From NCBI GenBank assembly GCA_029718625.1, contig CM056378.1, positions 62,085,027-62,149,026 of the forward strand: 64,000 bases of DNA, read 5' to 3'. A model generated the notes under the pieces. The model searched no databases. It had not been told where the DNA came from and was given only the letters and a program-made list of their open reading frames with translations. The stretch is from Synaphobranchus kaupii (lineage: Eukaryota > Chordata > Actinopteri > Anguilliformes > Synaphobranchidae). The position numbers and the translations under genes were made by a program. Positions 1 through 8,070 of the stretch are shown in pieces; within the stretch, counting starts at the first letter, position 1; every line of letters starts with the position of its first letter.

Positions 1-2
1 AA

Positions 3-887
3 ATAATAAACTTTATTAAAGCTCGCCCACTCAACAAACGGATCTTTGCGCAGCTGTGTGAGGATGAGGCGCACCAGACACTCCTCCTTCATGCTGAAGT
101 GCGTTGGCTTTCCCGAGGCAAAGTGTTGGTGCGTTTCATGGAGCTTAAAAATCAGATAAGAGAATTCCTAACCGTGCATAACCAGAAACTATACGACGAA
201 ATGACAGATGAGTTTCTCATTAAGACTTCATATCTGGCGGACATATTCAGCCTGTACAACGAGGCAAACAGACGCATGCAGGGCGCTGATGCCAACTTAA
301 TGGAGTGCAAAGAGACAGTGGATGCGTTTGTGCGTAAAGTGGAATATAGGAAAAATAAACTGGCAAAGGGAGACCTGCAACAGTTTCCCTTCTTAATGGA
401 ACAGTCCGGAGGGAAGGTACCGGATGCTTTGGCCAGACAGTTCATCCGCCACATGGAGCAGCTTCAGGAGGAGATGCACTCGCGTTTCTCGGATGTTAAT
501 GAACATGTCGCAAAAGACGCATGGGTGATGGACCCGTTCCTCGCAAAAGAAGAAGATGTGGAGTACCTCCAGGCTGAGGATGAGCTCATGGACATAAAGT
601 CCAATTCTCTCTTGAAGCGGTTCTATGATGAACAAGGATATAAACGGTTTTGGCTTGTGAAAGGACCAGGAGTAGCTCCGAGACTTGGGCATCACACAAC
701 CACCAGATTCATTTTGCCATTTGCCACAACATACCTGTCAGAGACTGCTTTCAGTGCTTTGGTCACCATCAAAACAAAGGCACGCAACAGGCTTGATGTG
801 CACAGTGACTTTCGTTTGGCTGTTACCAAAGTCACACCAGACATCCCAAAACTGGCTCAGGAAATACAGTCTCAGAGCTCTCATTAA
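3..887 (+). CDS. hAT-family (ZBED5/SCAND3-like) transposase, C-terminal part
   Basis: The frame is open from base 3 with no start in the window, so the N-terminal BED finger and first catalytic part lie to the left. Visible in order: a segment reading KARPLNKRIF, the block HAEVRWLSRGK near residue 30 that is characteristic of domesticated-looking hAT transposases (ZBED5, SCAND3, FAM200 group), an acidic mid region, and near the end FATTYLSETAFSAL followed by KARNRLDV, the hATC dimerisation region. It ends QSQSSH then TAA. Members of this family move DNA by cut and paste; this fragment keeps the dimerisation half only. It is followed by a hAT inverted terminal repeat, so it reads as part of a transposon rather than a host gene. 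Confident of family, not of activity. Confidence 0.8.
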   Translation: MINFIKARPLNKRIFAQLCEDEAHQTLLLHAEVRWLSRGKVLVRFMELKNQIREFLTVHNQKLYDEMTDEFLIKTSYLADIFSLYNEANRRMQGADANLMECKETVDAFVRKVEYRKNKLAKGDLQQFPFLMEQSGGKVPDALARQFIRHMEQLQEEMHSRFSDVNEHVAKDAWVMDPFLAKEEDVEYLQAEDELMDIKSNSLLKRFYDEQGYKRFWLVKGPGVAPRLGHHTTTRFILPFATTYLSETAFSALVTIKTKARNRLDVHSDFRLAVTKVTPDIPKLAQEIQSQSSH

Positions 888-1158
888 AAGCCAAGCTGTC
901 TGTGTTCCTAAAAGTATAAAGGAAATAAGAAAATAATCTGTTCTCTGTTCACCACTTCATTTGAATGAAACTGCTATTGTTTATTTTAATTTTTAGCAGT
1001 GAATATGTTGAAATATAATAAACATAATGAGAGGTTCCTTTATTTTTTGCAATTGATTTTGTGTGTGTGTGTGTGTGTATGTAGGGGGGGGGGGGGGGGC
1101 GCCAAAATCTACAATGGTAAAAATATGGGTCCCTCAAGAAAAAGGTTGGGAACCACTG
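888..1158 (+). repeat. 3' end of the hAT transposon with terminal inverted repeat
   Basis: After the transposase stop there is a short untranslated stretch with a (TG)n run near 1061-1078 and an uninterrupted G run near 1083-1099. It ends in GGTTGGGAACCACTG at 1144-1158. The reverse complement, CAGTGGTTCCCAACC, is the usual hAT terminus. An 8-bp duplication should follow at about 1159-1166, but its partner is outside the window. Confidence 0.7.
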
Positions 1159-2700
1159 CCCTATACCACTGATTTTAGCATACACTGACATTATACAGTA
1201 TAGTGTTGAAATTTACACGACAAGAGTTAACAAAATAACTCACTACAGTGTTAAAATTCACACTTTACAACCACACTTAAAGGGGAACTCCGGCTTATTT
1301 CTTAAACTTCTATATCGATTCTATGGGCTCTATCTTGGCGATCTTGGTGCTTTGTGCTCTGGGTCTAAGATAATAACGCCTTGCGTTCACGTCCTTTAAC
1401 TACCATGTATTCTTGCGCCCATTACAAGTGAACTGGGCGTGTTGGTCTTAAAATGAGGAGTGGCCAGGATTCTTTCTGGCATATTGCTATCTTGAGCCAG
1501 CAGAAAGCGCTTGCGCTAGAATCACCACAAACCTGGTCTAAAGTCATGTCGCAGTTGTTTACATGTTATTTTAACGGCGCATATACTGTAAGTGCGTCTA
1601 CATAGGCGTGTGCACAACCCGCGTACCCTCCTGTCTGTTACACACAGGGGCGCGCACAAGCATGACTAAAATATCAAGATTACAATGTGAAATATTATTA
1701 TTATGTAGACTATATTAAAAAAATGTGTAGGCTATATCAAAAATGCATAATAATAAAAGGTTCCATAGGTCCACATAACTTTCCCTCAGCGAAGGGAAAC
1801 GATGCCACATTACATTGCTCTCAGCCCACTCCATCAACATCCAGGCGATGTTATTCCATAACACCTGTTATTCCATAACTGAACAAAAGATTTTAAAGAG
1901 AACTAAGCGTCTACTTATAAACGTAAACAAATTTGCAGCACGTTACAATTAATTCACAATTAATTTTAATACAATGTGCGCTTTACAGGAGCAGGTCTGT
2001 TTCCCCTGCTGTAAATCGCACTTTTAACGGTCTTCCTGGGAAAGTGGATTGTTTTAAAGCATTACGCTACCAGTAAAAAAAGGTTGGTCACATTTCCATA
2101 AGCAGGACATTATAAAACAAGGGAAAATATGCGTGAACCTATGGGTTGCCAACCTGACAGCTGTATTGTATTTATTGTCATCATTAAGGCAAAATAAAGT
2201 TATTTATTTTATTAATAAAAATTAGAATGCAGGTAATGAACTTCGGATGAAGCTTGAACATGAGTTCATTGCTTCATTGCATAATCGAAATTGCGAACGA
2301 AATTCGTTAAACAAGCAGGCTAATTTGGCGTTTTCTAAGGTGAGACGAAACCCATTGGTAGCTTATTCTCAGCCGTTGCAGGTGCCTTTAACAAAATTTA
2401 ACCGCATATATTTTGTAAAATAACAGCACTGTCGGAAATGACCGGGAACTCATAATGGTTTGTCGAATAATATTTATCATAGGCTACTAGTGATCCATAT
2501 AGCCTATTCCTTGATCACACTAAACACGCACGCACATGTCTGTTTCGCCATCATATAAGCAATCCGCCGAGGTGGAAAAGCAGGCTTTTAAAGGGAATGG
2601 GATATGACATTTTGATTGGTTTATTGCATGTCACGCCCAAGACACACCTATAATTAATGAAGAGACTAGGTTCAGCCCACTTGCGTCTGTAAATCTCACA
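1159..2700. repeat. Non-coding; resembles a non-autonomous fish DNA transposon
   Basis: No convincing coding frame. A TTAA at 1277-1280 is followed by AGGGGAACTCCGG, and the stretch 1318-1690 and the stretch around 2565-2690 look like the two halves of a common fish DNA-transposon repeat (judged by recollection of such repeats, not by search). I could not pair terminal inverted repeats, so superfamily is left open. The short frame at 1687-1878 has no family features and is not annotated as a gene. Confidence 0.35.
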
Positions 2701-2981
2701 GCCACCACAAGAGGAGAAGATATTTTCAGGGTTGTTGACACGTACTTCACAAAGCACAATATTCCCTATAATAATATAGTTGCATGCTGCACAGACGGAG
2801 CCGCCGCAATGATGGGGAAAAATAAGGGCTTCAACAGCCGTTTGAAGGAGAAGGCACCACACTGCTTAGTGTTTCATTGCATGATACACAGACACGCACT
2901 GGCAAGCAAACACCTCTGTGAAGACCTGAACTTAACCTTAAAGAATGTGGTAAAAATAATAAACTTTATTAAAGCTCGCCC
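2701..2981 (+). pseudogene. hAT-family transposase, central fragment, cut off by the Polinton
   Basis: The frame reads from about GEDIFRVVDTYF through CCTDGAAAMMGKNKGF and FHCMIHRHALASKHL to KIINFIKARP. These are the central hAT blocks of the same ZBED5/SCAND3-like type as the fragment at the left edge. The first 28 bases of the window (1-28) are identical to 2954-2981, after which the two diverge: the left-edge copy continues as transposase while this copy runs into Polinton sequence. It is therefore the portion immediately upstream of the left-edge fragment in protein order, placed to its right on the map. Either this is a second copy or the order reflects an assembly artefact. Confidence 0.75.
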
Positions 2982-2982
2982 C

Positions 2983-3020
2983 ACCCACAGAGCATAACTC
3001 TACCCACAGAGCATAACTCT
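2983..3020. repeat. 19-bp direct repeat at the Polinton left terminus
   Basis: The 19-bp unit beginning ACCCACAGAGCATAAC occurs twice back to back (2983-3001 and 3002-3020) exactly at the junction with the interrupted hAT gene. Short tandem units inside terminal repeats fit a Polinton end. The expected inverted copy at the right end is not present before 11937 and may lie in the assembly gap. Confidence 0.55.
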
Positions 3021-3113
3021 AAAGTTTTAAGGCGTGGCTATAAGTTTCAGAGGAGTTTAAAAGCCACTCGACAAACTCAGGATTTCATAGACTTTACAGA
3101 ACTCTTGACAAGC

Positions 3114-3850
3114 ATGTCTCAAGACGTTTATAAAATGTATAAACCCCTAAAGCTGGCCGATTGCTCAGAATCTTGGGAGCCTGAGTATTCAGCGAACAAT
3201 GACAAACCGGCTACAGAGCCTTGGATCGATACCGACAAAGCCGAAGCCCTATTTTTATCAGAGCCAAAATCTATGGTCTACGAAGACGAAGGCTGCGAGG
3301 TGCCAAACGTTGTACAACAGTCCAGCCAAAAAACCCGCCCGGAGTGTATAGACGACGAAATTGACGGGTGTCTTACAACCCCAATGATTAAGCTGCTGAA
3401 AGCCATAGTCGCCTGTCTTCTGAATGGCGCTATCGAAAATCGAGAAGCGAATGTCCCGGCTGTGAAGTTGATCACCCCAGTCAACTGAGACACAGCTGTC
3501 TCTTTGAAACGGATGCGTATTATTATAAAAATAATTTTAACTATTTCGTGACAAATGTGAAAAAACCGTGGCTGCAACCTCTGCTGGTCAAGGCCTTGAA
3601 AGTGTTCGGAGTGGTACCAGATCCTGTGAGAATCTTGGGGTCTGTTGACACCATTGTTTCAGAACTCCGTGAGGAGCCACACATCAGGGAAAAACTGCTG
3701 GAAATCTTACGTACAGACCTTGACCCGGCCAGTGAGAAGGCTATTGCGGCTGTCAACACAGATTTCTGGGAGATTGACGGGGCAATGCAGGAGCACCTGT
3801 GGTGTGAGCACTCTGAAGGCGTGCGGACCCGGATGAACGACAACATTTAA
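3114..3850 (+). pseudogene. Polinton-associated protein of unknown function, split across two frames
   Basis: Two overlapping open segments. The first starts at ATG 3114 (MSQDVYKMYKP) and runs to a stop at 3486-3488. The second frame is open from about 3422 and reads through CPGCEVDHPSQLRHSC (Cys-x2-Cys-x3-His-x5-His-x-Cys spacing, a possible metal site) and FVTNVKKPWLQPLLVK to a stop at 3848-3850. The second has no ATG of its own near its beginning and the Cys/His motif lies upstream of any start, so a single gene with a frameshift or small deletion between about 3400 and 3440 is the simplest reading. Splicing is an alternative. I know of no assigned function. Confidence 0.55.
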
Positions 3851-3978
3851 CCATTTCAAGAAACGGTTAAATGTTAATATGCATAAATTCTGTCATGTAA
3901 CCTGTAACTTTTTTTAAAATACATAAATAAATACTTTGGATTTTTATATATTGTGCCATTATTGTGATAACTGTAAGG

Positions 3979-5025
3979 ATGGCGGGTGAGAAACGCATAA
4001 AAGATGTTTATTATGCTCCAGAAAATCCTGGTTCTTACGGTGGTAAAGAGCGTTTGCGAAGGGTTTTACGTGAAACAACAGGTAGTAACATATCAAACAA
4101 GAAAGTTACGGACTGGTTATCGGGGGAAGATGCATACACTTTACACAAACCCATCAGAGTCAATTTCAAAAGAAACAGGGTTATTGTGAGAAACATTGAT
4201 TCACAATGGCAGCTTGATTTAGTAGACATGTCAAGTTTATCTGAGCATAATGATAATATGAAGTTTATGCTAACTTGTATAGATATATTGTCAAAATACG
4301 CCTGGGTATGTGTTCTTAAAAACAAGACAGGTATCGAAGTGGTAAAAGCCCTTCAAGAAATTCTCGCAAATGGACGTATACCTAAAAAAATACAAACCGA
4401 TAAAGGTAAAGAATTTTTCAATAAAAGGTTTCAGAGTCTGATGAAACGCAACAAAATATTCCACTTTGCCACAGACAACGACGATGTGAAAGTATCTGTG
4501 GTCGAACGTTTCAATAGAACGTTAAAATCCAGGATGTGGCGATACTTCACAGCACAAAACACTAGACGCTATGTAGATTCTGTCCAGGATTTGGTCCTGG
4601 GTTACAACAACAGCTATCACAGCACGATTAAAATTAAGCCCTTTGAAATAAACGAAAATAATGCTTTTAAAGTTTTTAAAAATATGTATGGTCTCTTTCC
4701 AAAAAAATCTAACAAGCTAACGTTTAAGTTTGAGGAGGGGGACACAGTCAGAGTTTCCAAAGTACGCGGAAAGTTTGCAAAAGGTTATGAGCAAACATAT
4801 ACAGACGAATATTTTACAGTCGTTGAAAGGGTCCACAGAATCCCTCCTGTATATAGATTGAAGGATTATGATGGGGCGAGCATTGACGGAACATTTTATG
4901 AGGAGGAATTACAAAAGGTTATAGTTGGAAAAGACAAAACCTTTAAGGTCGAAAAAATAATAGCCGAAAAGAAGCATAAGAACCAGAAACTCGTTTTAGT
5001 GAAGTGGGTTGGATGGCGTGATTGA
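3979..5025 (+). CDS. Polinton integrase (retroviral-type DDE) with shortened chromodomain
   Basis: 348 residues from ATG 3979 (MAGEKRIKDVYY); an upstream in-frame GTG at 3964 is less likely. The rve catalytic core shows the first Asp in WQLDLVDM (about residue 80), the second in QTDKGKEF (about 141) and Glu in VVERFNRTLK (about 176), giving a D,D(34)E arrangement. The C-terminal part has a CHROMO-like beginning (FKVEKIIAEKK, then LVKWVGWRD) and stops there, whereas family members continue through a final helix. This is the only Polinton gene here with no visible frameshift. It would join the linear element to host DNA. The truncated chromodomain may affect targeting but not catalysis. Confidence 0.85.
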   Translation: MAGEKRIKDVYYAPENPGSYGGKERLRRVLRETTGSNISNKKVTDWLSGEDAYTLHKPIRVNFKRNRVIVRNIDSQWQLDLVDMSSLSEHNDNMKFMLTCIDILSKYAWVCVLKNKTGIEVVKALQEILANGRIPKKIQTDKGKEFFNKRFQSLMKRNKIFHFATDNDDVKVSVVERFNRTLKSRMWRYFTAQNTRRYVDSVQDLVLGYNNSYHSTIKIKPFEINENNAFKVFKNMYGLFPKKSNKLTFKFEEGDTVRVSKVRGKFAKGYEQTYTDEYFTVVERVHRIPPVYRLKDYDGASIDGTFYEEELQKVIVGKDKTFKVEKIIAEKKHKNQKLVLVKWVGWRD

Positions 5026-5056
5026 CATCTAAAAGAGTAGAAAACATTAGGTCGCC

Positions 5057-5278
5057 ATGGAAGAAGCAGGCTTTTATGTCACTCTCCCCAGTAATGCCAG
5101 TCTAGATATTTATCCTGGAAACAGAATTTCATGTTACACTACAAAGTTTGCGAGACCCCTCGAATTTCGTGGACAACGGGAAGTTGCTTTAGCAGAAATT
5201 CAATACCCATGTACATGGAGTATGCTATCAAATCATGAAAATGCTTTTATCGTAAGTGATAAGCGTTGCCCCTACTAA
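5057..5278 (+). pseudogene. Polinton-associated protein of unknown function, N-terminal fragment
   Basis: Starts at ATG 5057 (MEEAGFYVTLPSNASLD) and matches, from memory of fish genome annotations, the N-terminus of a Polinton protein that sits between integrase and capsid genes. It breaks off after about 65 residues (NHENAFIVSDK), where the sequence changes without spacer to the C-terminal part of a basic core-type protein in another frame. A deletion has removed the rest of this gene and the beginning of the next. Function unknown. Confidence 0.5.
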
Positions 5279-5565
5279 AGAAAGGCTTCAACATAGCCAG
5301 ACCACATTTAACATCAGCAGCTAAAAACATAGCCAAGGATGTTGTCCATAAAGTTGTGACGAGTCGTTTGAACACAGGCAAACAAGAAGGTTCGGGGCTT
5401 TTTGTTATGACACCTCGCGCCCAGAAAAGGCCTCCAGGTGGGCGGGTCTCAAGTCGAGCTAAGTCTAAAAAGAGACGGCCGGCATACATTAGGGTCACAG
5501 TCGCAAAGAAGCGTAAGAGGAAGGCTAAAAAACAGACCAAGAAGGCTAAGAGAAAAAGTAGATAA
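5266..5565 (+). pseudogene. Basic minor capsid/core-like Polinton protein, C-terminal part
   Basis: About 100 residues beginning LPLLKKGFNIARPHL, followed by NIAKDVVHKVVTS and a very basic tail (RAKSKKRRPAYIR, then KRKRKAKKQTKKAKRK). Hydrophobic-helix plus Arg/Lys-rich tail organisation is like adenovirus and Polinton minor capsid or core proteins. No ATG precedes the conserved part because the upstream end is lost in the same deletion that truncated the 5057 gene. In an intact element it would bind DNA or line the capsid interior; that role is inferred from composition and position. Confidence 0.5.
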
Positions 5566-5576
5566 ATTTTTTAAAA

Positions 5577-6527
5577 ATGGCCTTTATACACAACATGTCA
5601 GAGGAATGTATGAAGTCGGAACTGGACCTTTTTGCAGTTCCGTACACACAAACAAGCATTGATAAGAGCATCTACGTAGAAGTGCCACCCTTGTCTGCCA
5701 TTTCGGATACTTAATTATTCTGAAGACACAATGTCTAATCAATTTACGTCCGGATTATTCTATAAGGACACCAGTGGACATATGGACGAAACACCCTGCG
5801 GGTGACAACAAGGGCTTGAAAGATAGAGCTCTATATACAGCGGCGAGTAACACTTTTGAGTTGCTCGGACCCATACATGCGGACATGTTTTTTCAGGAGA
5901 GACTACTTATAAATGGAGTCGATATAAAAATTAAGATGGTCCGTCGGACATGCCCAGGCTCTACTGACATCAAATGTTAAATATCCGATTGACCGTGTTA
6001 GTCTTAAAACTTTCAGTTTAGCAGCTGGTCTTAGAGTTTGCAATCAAGACAATTCGTTTTTGGGTCAATTACCGAAATCTATCATTATAGGTTTGGTAGA
6101 TAACGACGCCTTTATAGGTGTTTACAACAAGAACCCTTTCAATTTCCAGCATTACAATGCAGAATATGTATCACTCAGTATGAATGGTCTTCCAATACCG
6201 AGTAAACCATATCTCCCAAATTATGGTAATGGTTCTGCGGTTCGCAAATTTTACAGCCTAACGCTGGCCACAGGAAGACATCTGAAAGACACGCCTTTGT
6301 GTATAAATCGTCAAGAATACCTGAACGGTTACACCCTTTATGCTTTCAACCTGACACCCGATGATGGTTGCAGCCAGCATCTATCCCTGATCAAGACGGG
6401 TAATATACGTCTGGAGATGAGATTCAGAAACCCGCTACCCAGAACAGTTAATTTAATTGTTTACGCATGCTTCGACAACATCATTGAAGTGAACCAGAGG
6501 AGGAACGTGTTGTATGATTATTATTAA
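5577..6527 (+). pseudogene. Polinton major capsid protein, double jelly roll, with internal deletions
   Basis: ATG 5577 begins MAFIHNMSEECMKSE and is open for 46 residues to VPPLSAISDT, then TAA. The sequence resumes in another frame (about 5730-5980, including NTFELLGPIHADMFF and LLINGVDIKIKM). A third frame, open from about 5973 to 6527, reads KYPIDRVSLKTFSL, GLVDNDAFIGVYNK, YALYAFNLTPDD and ends NVLYDYY. These are C-terminal jelly-roll blocks of the Polinton major capsid protein. Total length (about 950 bp) is clearly shorter than the usual gene, so at least two deletions with frame changes occurred. It lies just upstream of the protease gene, as expected. Confidence 0.75.
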
Positions 6528-6529
6528 TC

Positions 6530-7074
6530 ATGAATACCAGAGAACTAACGGCTATTTTGAGTAACAATCCTTACACAGAAAATAACTTTTATGGGGTTGT
6601 GGCCTGTGATGAGCTACCGAATAATAAACGAAATAATTTACCAGCATTGTACATTGTGAATACACACCCTCGAAACAAGCCTGGAGAACACTGGTTAGCG
6701 TTGTATGTGTGTGTGTGGATAAAACTGGTGAATTTTTCGACTCCTATGGCAATCCCCCTGACTACATTTATTTTCCAGATAGCATCATTACTTTTTTACA
6801 AAAGAACTGTAAAAGGATTGTTTACAACAAGGTACAAGTGCAAGACCTACACAGCACAAAGTGCGGACAGCATTGCGTCTTTTATCTGCACAACAGTGCC
6901 AAAGGGGTTCCGTTTAGTGAAATTATATCCCTATACTCTGATAATTTGAAAAATAATGATGCGATGGTTTCAAGATATGTTGATAAAATATACTTGGACA
7001 AGTGTGTTAAAAACATGTTAAACTGTGTACAGACTGCATGCTGTGGTGAAATGTTTAAGGCCTGTCCCTGTTGA
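6530..7074 (+). pseudogene. Adenain-like cysteine protease, one frameshift in a GT run
   Basis: Starts at ATG 6530, three bases after the capsid stop. The N-terminal frame (MNTRELTAILSNNPY) reaches GEHWLALYV, which contains the catalytic His. The frame then breaks in a (TG)n run at about 6703-6716 and resumes one frame over as DKTGEFFDSYGNPPD (acidic catalytic residue), LHSTKCGQHCVFYL (catalytic Cys) and a Cys-rich end (NCVQTACCGEMF). Length if read through is about 180 residues, normal for the Polinton protease that matures capsid proteins. All three active-site blocks survive, so the single dinucleotide-repeat slip is the only visible lesion. Confidence 0.8.
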
Positions 7075-7116
7075 AAAAAAAACACAGGCATGTTTTGTTT
7101 GAATGTTGCTTTGTCT

Positions 7117-7132
7117 TTTATTATAAAATAAA
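7117..7132. terminator. Bidirectional poly(A) signals between convergent Polinton arms
   Basis: AATAAA on + at 7127-7132 follows the protease gene; AATAAA on - (TTTATT at 7117-7122) follows the minus-strand gene that ends at 7215. The two signals sit back to back in the short space where the arms converge. Confidence 0.55.
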
Positions 7133-7214
7133 AACATTTTAAACTTTACATTTTGATCATTTAAAACAAACACACACACTCAACAGCTTCAGAAATCTAT
7201 CCACGCTGAATGGT

Positions 7215-7883
7215 CTAAAACGGGGATGAAAAAACAGCCTTAGGGCCTGGTTCTGGCGTCATAGGTGTAAAGGGTGCTGTATTTGTTTTGTGTAGATTTA
7301 TCTTGCCGCGCCCATTTTGATTAGGTATGACAGAAATAGGCATATTAAGCATAGCCATAGCCTCTATAAATTTCCCCCAACCCCGGGGTCTTCTATCGTC
7401 AGAAATCTTGTGAGGGGCGGTTATGTTCTTTATTAGATCCAACATATGCGAACCACTGACAACAGTACCATTAAACACAAACTCCCCTTTATCGTTCCAC
7501 GTTGCGACATTTCCTGATTTAGAAATTTTATCCAATACGTAGGTGGCATTTTTCCGGCTTCTAGGTGGCACGCTTTGTACAAAATCTTCAACTCGGGCGG
7601 TGTCAGTCCTGACATTATCGCGACCCTCAACAGGCAACGATAGGGTTAAATGTTGAATTTCGGCTTCACCTTGTTTAACCAACGCTATGAAACATTGTAG
7701 AGCAATCATGTACAGTTTTGCCTTCTCATGAGGACCAACATCAGTCCTTGATAAGATGTTACGTATGGTTTGATCCAAATCATTTTCAACAGTTTGTTGG
7801 ATTGGTTCCGGAGTAAAAGTAAGATTCTTTAATTTGTCCAGCTGACTTTGAGGCACGAGAAACATTTTTTGGGCGTGCTCCAT
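7215..7883 (-). CDS. Polinton-associated protein of unknown function
   Basis: 222 residues, uninterrupted, beginning MEHAQKMFLVPQSQLDKL and ending PKAVFSSPF. Recognisable blocks are a helical N-terminal half and a C-terminal segment with KSGNVATWNDKGEFVFNG and LIKNITAPHK. Similar proteins occur next to the polymerase in metazoan Polintons; no enzymatic motif is visible. Its start lies 5 bp from the stop of the neighbouring minus-strand frame, which suggests the two were once consecutive genes. Function unknown. Confidence 0.6.
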   Translation of the reverse strand: MEHAQKMFLVPQSQLDKLKNLTFTPEPIQQTVENDLDQTIRNILSRTDVGPHEKAKLYMIALQCFIALVKQGEAEIQHLTLSLPVEGRDNVRTDTARVEDFVQSVPPRSRKNATYVLDKISKSGNVATWNDKGEFVFNGTVVSGSHMLDLIKNITAPHKISDDRRPRGWGKFIEAMAMLNMPISVIPNQNGRGKINLHKTNTAPFTPMTPEPGPKAVFSSPF

Positions 7884-7888
7884 GTTTT

Positions 7889-8070
7889 TTAAACACCGCT
7901 GCGACCCGCTATCAAACTGGTGAGAAACGGTATTGCGACACTCAGTAGAGGCAGAAGAAATCCACCCTTTTGAGAAATAATTTTTCGCCTCTTTCGAATA
8001 GATGATCTTTTGTTAATCAACAGTTTTCCGACCTTTTGTTTTCTTATTTTTTTCAGTTGTGTATCTGTTA
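7889..8070 (-). pseudogene. C-terminal half of a small basic Polinton protein, fused to the polymerase
   Basis: After NYWEKEGV of the polymerase, the same frame continues as DTQLKKIRKQKVGKLL, RSSIRKRRKIISQKGG and a hydrophobic end (FLLPLLSVAIPFL). Small Polinton proteins with a basic middle, a QKGGF-type turn and a hydrophobic tail are found next to the 222-residue protein in other elements. The N-terminal half is absent. The junction is in frame, so the two gene parts form one open frame with the downstream part of the polymerase deleted. Confidence 0.55.
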
